A DNA stretch of 64,000 nucleotides from a bacterium (lineage in GTDB: Bacteria > Pseudomonadota > Alphaproteobacteria > Caulobacterales > Hyphomonadaceae), in contig WGML01000007.1 of assembly GCA_016125045.1 (NCBI GenBank), positions 248,001 to 312,000 of the forward strand. The letters are read 5' to 3'. The notes beneath the pieces are model-generated. The model ran no database searches. It saw only the letters and a program-made list of their open reading frames with translations, and was not told the DNA's origin. Of the stretch, positions 58,873 to 64,000 are shown one piece after another; positions within the stretch are counted from its first letter, which is position 1, and every line of letters starts with the position of its first letter. The position numbers were made by a program, and so were the translations under genes.

Positions 58873-59933
58873 AGCAGCGTCTGTCCGGTGTGGCGGCGTT
58901 CATGGTCGAGCAGCCACTGCTTGCGCCACAAGCCCCCGGCATAGCCGGTCAAAGCGCCATCGGCGCCGATCACGCGGTGGCAGGGAATGATGATGGCGCA
59001 GCGGTTCAGCCGGTTGGCGTTCGCAACGGCGCGGGTGGCGGTCGGACGGCCGATGGCGGCGGCGACGTCGGCGTAGGACCGGGTCTCGCCCGGAGGAATA
59101 TCTCCAAGTGCACGCCAGACCGTCGCCTGGAAGTCTGTGCCGGCGTCGGCGATCCCGGTGTCGAAGGTCAGCCGCCGTCCCGCGAAGTAGTCCGCGAGTT
59201 CAGAGCGGATCCTGAGGATGGCCGGCCCCTCGCCGGGGATGATGGCGGCGTTGAAGCCCCGCCGGTAGCGCTCGATATGCTCCTGGAGGCGCTTGCGCTC
59301 GGAAAACTCCAGCATGTGCAGCCGCTCCCCCTCGGCGACCGCAAACAGGGGCCCCAGCGGACTGTCGATCCAGGCCATGTCGAAAAGGCGGGTCCGGCGC
59401 GACTTGAGCGGCGCGTCGCCGAACGCCCGCGCGAAGGCGTCCCGAAATCCGCTGCCGGATTCAAACCCCGCGTCGAGCTGCGCCTCGATCACCGCGCCGC
59501 CCGCCTGGATGGCTGAGAAGGCGTGGCCCAGGCGGCGTGCGCGGGCGTATTGAGAGAAACTCATGTCGAAGCGCTTTCGGAACTGACGGCGGGCGGTCGC
59601 GGGCTCGATCCCCTCCCGGCGAAGATCGTCTTCTGTCCAGCGTCGCGTCGGATCGCCCTCCACCAGCGCAAGCAGGCGTGACAGCACAGCGCCCGGTGCG
59701 CCGGGATCGTCCAGCGGTCGGCAGCGTTTGCACGGGCGAAAGCCCGCCGCCAGCGCGTCTTCCGGAGAGGGGTGGAACTCGACATTCTCGCGCCGGGGCG
59801 TGCGGGCGGGACAGACCGGCCGGCAGAAAATTCGCGTTGTGCGCACCGCCACATAGAACACGCCGTCGAAATCCGCGTCGCGACGGGTGAGGGCGGCGTA
59901 GAGCTGATCTTCGTCCGGAAGAGAGTGCAGCAT
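58869..59933 (-). CDS. ada: Bifunctional Ada: DNA alkylation-repair regulator and O6-methylguanine methyltransferase
   Basis: A 354-residue three-part protein. An N-terminal zinc domain has the methyl-acceptor cysteines Cys37, Cys41, Cys68 and Cys71 (FCRPVCP and PCKRC). An AraC-type HTH follows in the middle (about 85-180). The C-terminal methyltransferase domain has the active-site [12 protein letters not shown] with Cys318. It repairs alkylated DNA and, once methylated, activates its own transcription. The ATG at 59933 is preferred because AAAGGAG lies 8 bases upstream; an ATG at 59972 is possible. Confidence 0.94.
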   Translation of the reverse strand: MLHSLPDEDQLYAALTRRDADFDGVFYVAVRTTRIFCRPVCPARTPRRENVEFHPSPEDALAAGFRPCKRCRPLDDPGAPGAVLSRLLALVEGDPTRRWTEDDLRREGIEPATARRQFRKRFDMSFSQYARARRLGHAFSAIQAGGAVIEAQLDAGFESGSGFRDAFARAFGDAPLKSRRTRLFDMAWIDSPLGPLFAVAEGERLHMLEFSERKRLQEHIERYRRGFNAAIIPGEGPAILRIRSELADYFAGRRLTFDTGIADAGTDFQATVWRALGDIPPGETRSYADVAAAIGRPTATRAVANANRLNRCAIIIPCHRVIGADGALTGYAGGLWRKQWLLDHERRHTGQTLL

Positions 59934-60058
59934 GGCTCGGGCTCCTTTCCCAGACGGACTATCCCAAACCATGCGCGTGTGCGGCCGAAAAAACGACCTT
60001 GCAGCGCCGCACGGAGCCAGGCGCTTGACAGATGTGCCCGGGGTCGGATGGTGGCGGC

Positions 60059-60439
60059 ATGAAACTTCCCTCCCAGAGACAGCTTCGCGCCGGAGAGCTG
60101 ATCCGTCACGCCCTGATGGGGATTCTCGCGCGCGAGGAATTCGATGACCCGCACCTGCACGGTGTGCCCGTGACCATCACGGAGGTGCGGGTGTCCCCGG
60201 ATCTCAAGCATTCGACCGCCTATTGTGCACCGCTCGGGGGGGGCGAACGGACAGAGGAGGTTGTGAGCGCCCTCAATCGGGCGCAGCGCTTCCTGCGCGG
60301 ACGACTGTCGCAGGAGATCGATTTCAAGTTTGCGCCCACGCTTCGTTTCATGGCGGATGAGAGCTTTGAGGAGGCGCGCAAGATCGATGAATTGCTGGCG
60401 TCTCCGCGCGTGCGGCGCGATCTCGACGGCGACAGATGA
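60059..60439 (+). CDS. rbfA: 30S ribosome-binding factor RbfA
   Basis: A 126-residue KH-fold protein that helps 30S subunit maturation at the 5' end of 16S rRNA. The start KLPSQRQLRAGELIRHAL and the later VTITEVRVSPDLKHSTAY are typical, as is LRFMADESFEEARKIDELL at the end in parts. The ATG at 60059 matches the family. It is usually encoded with nusA, infB and truB; here it stands alone and overlaps the next gene by four bases. Confidence 0.93.
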   Translation: MKLPSQRQLRAGELIRHALMGILAREEFDDPHLHGVPVTITEVRVSPDLKHSTAYCAPLGGGERTEEVVSALNRAQRFLRGRLSQEIDFKFAPTLRFMADESFEEARKIDELLASPRVRRDLDGDR

Positions 60440-61116
60440 CGTCGGCCGTGCGGCCGTATCTCATCGCGATCACCGGCGGCTCGGGGTCCGGCAAGTCGAC
60501 GCTTGCTCGGGGGCTTCAGGATCGGATGGGGCCGAAGCGTTGCGCGCTTCTGACCGAAGACAATTACTATCTGCCGCGCTCCGCCCATGGGCCCGATGCG
60601 CACACCTGGTCGAATGAGACGGTCGAGGCGCGCATCAATTTCGACGACCCGGCGTCGAAGGATATGGCGCTGTTCGCGGCGCACCTCGATCAGCTGAGGC
60701 AGGGGCTCGCGATCCGCCAGCCGGTTTATGATTTTGCGACGCACGACCGTCGGGTCGGCGAGTGGCGCGATGTGCCCGCGACGCCGCTCGTCATCGTGGA
60801 GGGCGTGCACGTGCTGTCCGACCGGTCGCTGAGGCCCAGATATGACGTGTCGATCTATGTCGACACGGAGACCGATGTTCGGTTGTTGCGGCGTATCCGG
60901 CGTGATGTCGAGGAGCGGGGGCGGTCGCTGCCGCGTGCGATCGACCAGTATCTGAGGTTTGTGCGGGCCGCTCACCTGCGCTTCACGCAGCCTGCCAAAG
61001 CAGTTTGCGACCTCGTTCTTGAGGATTCCGGGGCGGGGGCCGGGGACGTCCTCGAACCGGTCTGGCGCTGGCTTGCGGCGCGCGGCGCGCCGCTCAATCC
61101 TGCCGAAACGGACTGA
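60436..61116 (+). CDS. udk: Uridine kinase-like protein
   Basis: A 226-residue P-loop kinase with GGSGSGKST near residues 14-22 and the uridine kinase segment LLTEDNYYLPRS. FDDPASKDMALF follows at about 72-83, as in the phosphoribulokinase/uridine kinase family. It phosphorylates uridine and probably cytidine. The start lies in an ATGA overlap with the rbfA stop, so the two are coupled. Confidence 0.9.
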   Translation: MTSAVRPYLIAITGGSGSGKSTLARGLQDRMGPKRCALLTEDNYYLPRSAHGPDAHTWSNETVEARINFDDPASKDMALFAAHLDQLRQGLAIRQPVYDFATHDRRVGEWRDVPATPLVIVEGVHVLSDRSLRPRYDVSIYVDTETDVRLLRRIRRDVEERGRSLPRAIDQYLRFVRAAHLRFTQPAKAVCDLVLEDSGAGAGDVLEPVWRWLAARGAPLNPAETD

Positions 61117-61125
61117 TCGCGAGGG

Positions 61126-61782
61126 TCACCCGAGCGCGGCGATGCAGGCCGCCATCGCTGATGGTCGCGTGTCCGGCGTGAAGAAGGTCTGGAGCGACCA
61201 GTTTTCGTCCATCAGGTAGATCAGGGCGCTGTGATCGACGAGATAGCCCACCCGGCTCGCGGGGTCGTCGACGCGCTGGAACGCCGCCGCGAAGGCGCGG
61301 CTGGCGGCGCGGAGTTCTTCTTCGGTTCCGGTGAGACCCACGGTCTTCGCGGGGAAGCCGGCGCTCGCGACGTAGGCGGACATCGCCTCCGGCGTGTCGC
61401 GCTCGGGATCGACGGAGATGAGGGCGGTCACCGGCGGCTCCGTCCCCTCGGGGAGCTGGTCGAGCGCCGCGCCGATGGCGTAGAGCGTGTTGGGGCAGAC
61501 GTCCGGACAATGCGTGAAGCCGAAGAAGACAAGAGTGCGTGACCCTTTGAAATCGGCCTCCGTGACGCGGACGCCGTCATTCCTGACAAGCGAGAAGGGG
61601 CCGCCGATCTCCGGGTAGGCCCGCGTCCGGCAGTCGGGGGCGATCGCGGTTTCGGTGCGCTGTCCGCCGCAGGCCGCAAGCAGGATCGCGGCCCCGGCGA
61701 GGAGCGCCGCTGTGACGCCGTTGCGCGCGCGCCGATCCGCCGCGTGTCGCTCGACGCTCGAAGGTGTGGTGTCGCTTCTCAT
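61126..61782 (-). CDS. SCO-family copper-binding lipoprotein
   Basis: A 218-residue thioredoxin-fold protein with an N-terminal signal and lipobox ending at Cys38 (LAAC). The copper site CPDVCP provides Cys92 and Cys96, and the third ligand is His184 (LVDHSALIY). Sco proteins deliver copper to the CuA site of cytochrome oxidase. It is divergent from regB; in Rhodobacter the related senC/prrC gene also sits with the RegBA genes. The ATG at 61782 is chosen over a TTG at 61818. Confidence 0.93.
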   Translation of the reverse strand: MRSDTTPSSVERHAADRRARNGVTAALLAGAAILLAACGGQRTETAIAPDCRTRAYPEIGGPFSLVRNDGVRVTEADFKGSRTLVFFGFTHCPDVCPNTLYAIGAALDQLPEGTEPPVTALISVDPERDTPEAMSAYVASAGFPAKTVGLTGTEEELRAASRAFAAAFQRVDDPASRVGYLVDHSALIYLMDENWSLQTFFTPDTRPSAMAACIAALG

Positions 61783-61835
61783 GGGATGCGTTATGCACGC
61801 GAGGCGACAGGATCGCAAAGGGAGGCTTTTGACGC

Positions 61836-63227
61836 ATGGGCGAGATTCGTCCGCTGGTCCCGGGTGCTCAGCGCGCGGTCTCCGGCGAGCCGGAGAGTCT
61901 GCAGCGCGGCGGGCTGACAGGGATTCCTTCCGCGCTTGGGCGTACGCGACTGCGCACGCTGATCACGCTGCGCTGGCTTGCGATCATGGGGCAGGCCTCC
62001 GCGCTGGTCTTTGTCGAGGTTGTGCTGGGCTTCGACTTTCCGTTCGGGGCTGCGCTCGCTGTCGTTGCGGCGTCCGCCTGGCTCAACGTGATTCTGATGG
62101 CGATTTACCCCGCGCAGCACCTGTCGCGGCCGGCGGAGACGGCTGGGCAGCTCGCCTTCGACGTGGTGCAGCTCGCGACCCTGATCGGCCTTACCGGGGG
62201 GCTGCAGAACCCGTTCCTGCTGATGCTGCTCGCCCCGGTCACGGTGGGGGCCGCGCGGCTCTCGCCGCCCTATGCGATGCTGCTGTCGGGTCTCGCGATC
62301 GCCTGCGCCGCGGCGATGCCCCTGTTCGCGCTTGACGTGCCCTGGCGCGAGGGCGAGCAGATCGAACTGCCGCAGATGTATCAGGCGGGCCAGTTCATCG
62401 CGGTGGTGATCGGGCTCGCCTTTTTCGCCATTTCCGCCTCCCGGACCGGCCGGGACGAATCGAGGCTCGTTTCGGCCCTTGACGCGGTGGAGGCGGTGCT
62501 CGCCCGCGAGCAGCGACTGTCCGCGCTCGGAGCGCTGGCGGCGGCGACGGCGCATGAACTGGGAACCCCGCTCGCGACGATCCATCTGGCGGCCAAGGAT
62601 CTTGGCAAGTCCGTTCCAAAGGACCATCCAGCGCATGACGACATCGCGCTGATCATCGAGCAGAGCGAGCGGTGCCGGGCGATCCTGCGTCAGCTGTCAG
62701 AGCGGCGGGAGGCGGCGGACGCCGCCTATGCACGGATGACGGTGAGCGCGCTGATCGAGGAAGCCTCCGAACCGCACCGGGACATGGGGCGGGAGCTTGT
62801 GTTCACGAGTTCGCCCCTCTCGACGGCCACGGATCGCGACGAACGTGCGCCGATCATCGTGCGGCGGCCGGAAATCATTCACGCGCTTGGGGCGTTCGTC
62901 GAGAATTCCACGAGTTTCGCCGCCTCGCGGGTGGAGGTCAGCGCGCGCTGGTCGGAGAGCGAGGTTCGCATCTATGTGAGCGATGACGGACCGGGGTTTG
63001 CGCCGTCCGTGCTTGCAAAACTCGGCGAGCCTTACTTTTCGGAACGCTCGATCGAACAGAGGGGCGGCGGCCTCGGTCTTGGGTTCTTTATTGCGGTCAC
63101 GCTGCTTGAGCGAACCGGAGCGCGGGTTTCGCCGTACAACAAGCCAGCGCCAGAACGCGGTGCGGTTGTGCGAATTTCGTGGCCTCGCCACATGGTGGAG
63201 GCGGGACCGGGTTGGTCCGGACACTGA
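61836..63227 (+). CDS. regB: Redox-sensing histidine kinase RegB/PrrB/ActS type
   Basis: A 463-residue membrane sensor kinase. About six N-terminal helices (residues 35-215) include the quinone-site signature GGLQNPF at 121-127. The phosphoacceptor H-box is ATAHELGTPLATI with His241. The conserved redox-active cysteine appears at Cys280 (ERCRAIL). ATP-binding N and G boxes follow (VENSTSFA, DDGPGF, GGGLGLGFFIAV). It autophosphorylates when the quinone pool is reduced and signals to RegA. It has GGAGG before its ATG. Confidence 0.94.
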   Translation: MGEIRPLVPGAQRAVSGEPESLQRGGLTGIPSALGRTRLRTLITLRWLAIMGQASALVFVEVVLGFDFPFGAALAVVAASAWLNVILMAIYPAQHLSRPAETAGQLAFDVVQLATLIGLTGGLQNPFLLMLLAPVTVGAARLSPPYAMLLSGLAIACAAAMPLFALDVPWREGEQIELPQMYQAGQFIAVVIGLAFFAISASRTGRDESRLVSALDAVEAVLAREQRLSALGALAAATAHELGTPLATIHLAAKDLGKSVPKDHPAHDDIALIIEQSERCRAILRQLSERREAADAAYARMTVSALIEEASEPHRDMGRELVFTSSPLSTATDRDERAPIIVRRPEIIHALGAFVENSTSFAASRVEVSARWSESEVRIYVSDDGPGFAPSVLAKLGEPYFSERSIEQRGGGLGLGFFIAVTLLERTGARVSPYNKPAPERGAVVRISWPRHMVEAGPGWSGH

Positions 63228-63375
63228 CGGGACAAACACAGGCTTTCGCATCGCATTGTGCTGGATATGGCGCTGCGGAGCGGGCTAAACTCCGCCCCGC
63301 AAGCGTTTTGGAATGACAACAACTCCGGGTTCAGGCGGTGCGCCGCGGACGGTCCGGGCAGGAGAGTTAGGTTTG

Positions 63376-63939
63376 GTGGAATCGGGACAGATCGATGCAC
63401 GTCTGGCGGAGGTGAAGGACAGGTCCCTTCTGGTGCTGGATGATGACGGCCCTTTCCGCACGCGGCTTTCGCGTGCGCTTGCAGCGGTTGGGTTTGATGT
63501 GTCCGCCGCGTCGTCCGTCGCGGAAGCCCGGGCGCTGCTGAAGCAGGCCCCGCCCGCGTTCGCGGTGGTCGATCTGCGGCTGGAAGATGGCTCGGGCCTT
63601 GAGGTCGTCGAGGCGCTGCATGAGGCGCGCGAAGACAGCCACGCCGTGATCCTCACCGGCTATGGAGCGATCGCGACCGCGGTCGCGGCGGTGAAGGCCG
63701 GGGCGGTCGACTATCTGCCGAAGCCCGCCGACCTTGAGGATGTGGTGAACGCGCTGCTGTCGAGCCGGGAAGACAAGCCGGAACCGCCGGAGAATCCCAT
63801 GTCCGCCGATCGCGTGCGGTGGGAGCACATCCAGCGCGTGTATGAGCTCTGCAACCACAACGTCTCGGAAACCGCACGGCGGCTGAACATGCACCGGCGG
63901 ACGCTCCAGCGCATCCTCGCCAAGCGGGCGCCGCGCTAG
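63376..63939 (+). CDS. regA: Redox response regulator RegA/PrrA/ActR type
   Basis: A 187-residue response regulator. The receiver domain has LLVLDDDGPF at the N-terminus, the phosphorylated Asp66 in VVDLRLEDG, and LTGYGAIATAVAAVK. The C-terminal Fis-type HTH is nearly invariant in the family: SETARRLNMHRRTLQRILAKR. It controls respiration and energy genes in response to RegB. The GTG at 63376, after a GGAGAG at 63361-63366, gives the usual RegA length; the frame is open to an ATG at 63313. Confidence 0.93.
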   Translation: MESGQIDARLAEVKDRSLLVLDDDGPFRTRLSRALAAVGFDVSAASSVAEARALLKQAPPAFAVVDLRLEDGSGLEVVEALHEAREDSHAVILTGYGAIATAVAAVKAGAVDYLPKPADLEDVVNALLSSREDKPEPPENPMSADRVRWEHIQRVYELCNHNVSETARRLNMHRRTLQRILAKRAPR

Positions 63940-64000
63940 CCGTTCGGGATCTCGGGACCAGCAACAGGCGCGAGCGCGGGGGCGATTAAGGCTTGCGTCA

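Overview
The window is a high-GC chromosome segment from an alphaproteobacterium. The gene order ubiB-ubiE-mutM-echA-rpsT-dnaA, a 180-kDa-class NAD-glutamate dehydrogenase, a DUF1674/SDHAF4 protein, a Fur protein without the usual Cys pair, the RegB/RegA redox pair with a Sco protein, and a large TonB-dependent receptor all fit this. A caulobacter- or hyphomonad-like lineage is plausible, but the order cannot be fixed from the sequence alone. About 55 protein genes are supported. No rRNA, tRNA, CRISPR array, prophage or insertion sequence was seen.

Layout. (1) 1-2790: an MmeI-like restriction-modification gene that starts before the window and is broken by one in-frame TAA. (2) 2806-6000: a cytochrome P450, a PCuAC copper-chaperone lipoprotein and a DUF2333-like membrane protein. 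(3) 6090-14413: a tightly packed housekeeping run, nfuA, rutE-like, tsaB, rimI, fur, miaB, phoH, ybeY, a corC/tlyC-like gene and lnt, with many 1-4 nt stop/start overlaps. (4) 14465-17923: an XRE regulator, metK, trmB and glk, with a near-perfect AT-rich palindrome in front of metK. (5) 17931-21709: a small secreted protein, DUF1674, htpX, rsmB and a glycine-zipper lipoprotein. (6) 21857-27926: rpe, a heparinase II/III-like gene, a CapD/WbpM-like epimerase and purH. (7) 27961-35577, minus strand: terC, a GNAT gene, the large GDH and an AI-2E family permease. (8) 35719-40820: a HerA-like ATPase, a glycosyltransferase, ubiB and ubiE. (9) 40901-50106: mutM, echA, rpsT, dnaA, dnaN, recF and gyrB, the replication-initiation neighbourhood. 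(10) 50434-57608: a TonB receptor, a TPR/aspartyl-asparaginyl hydroxylase, an unknown protein and a DUF6351 lipoprotein. (11) 57769-63939: an SPFH membrane protein with a ribbon-helix-helix partner, ada, rbfA, udk, sco, regB and regA.

Three points stand out most. The restriction-modification gene carries a single nonsense codon that separates its nuclease half from an intact methyltransferase half. The SPFH/RHH operon has three operator-like repeats at an exact 11-bp period over its -10 region. The TonB receptor carries a perfect EF-hand-type loop and lies directly upstream of a TPR-fused Asp/Asn hydroxylase. Smaller points are the palindrome before metK, two mutually exclusive hairpins in the dnaA leader, and frequent TTG start codons. 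All family assignments come from motif recognition by eye; no database search was run.
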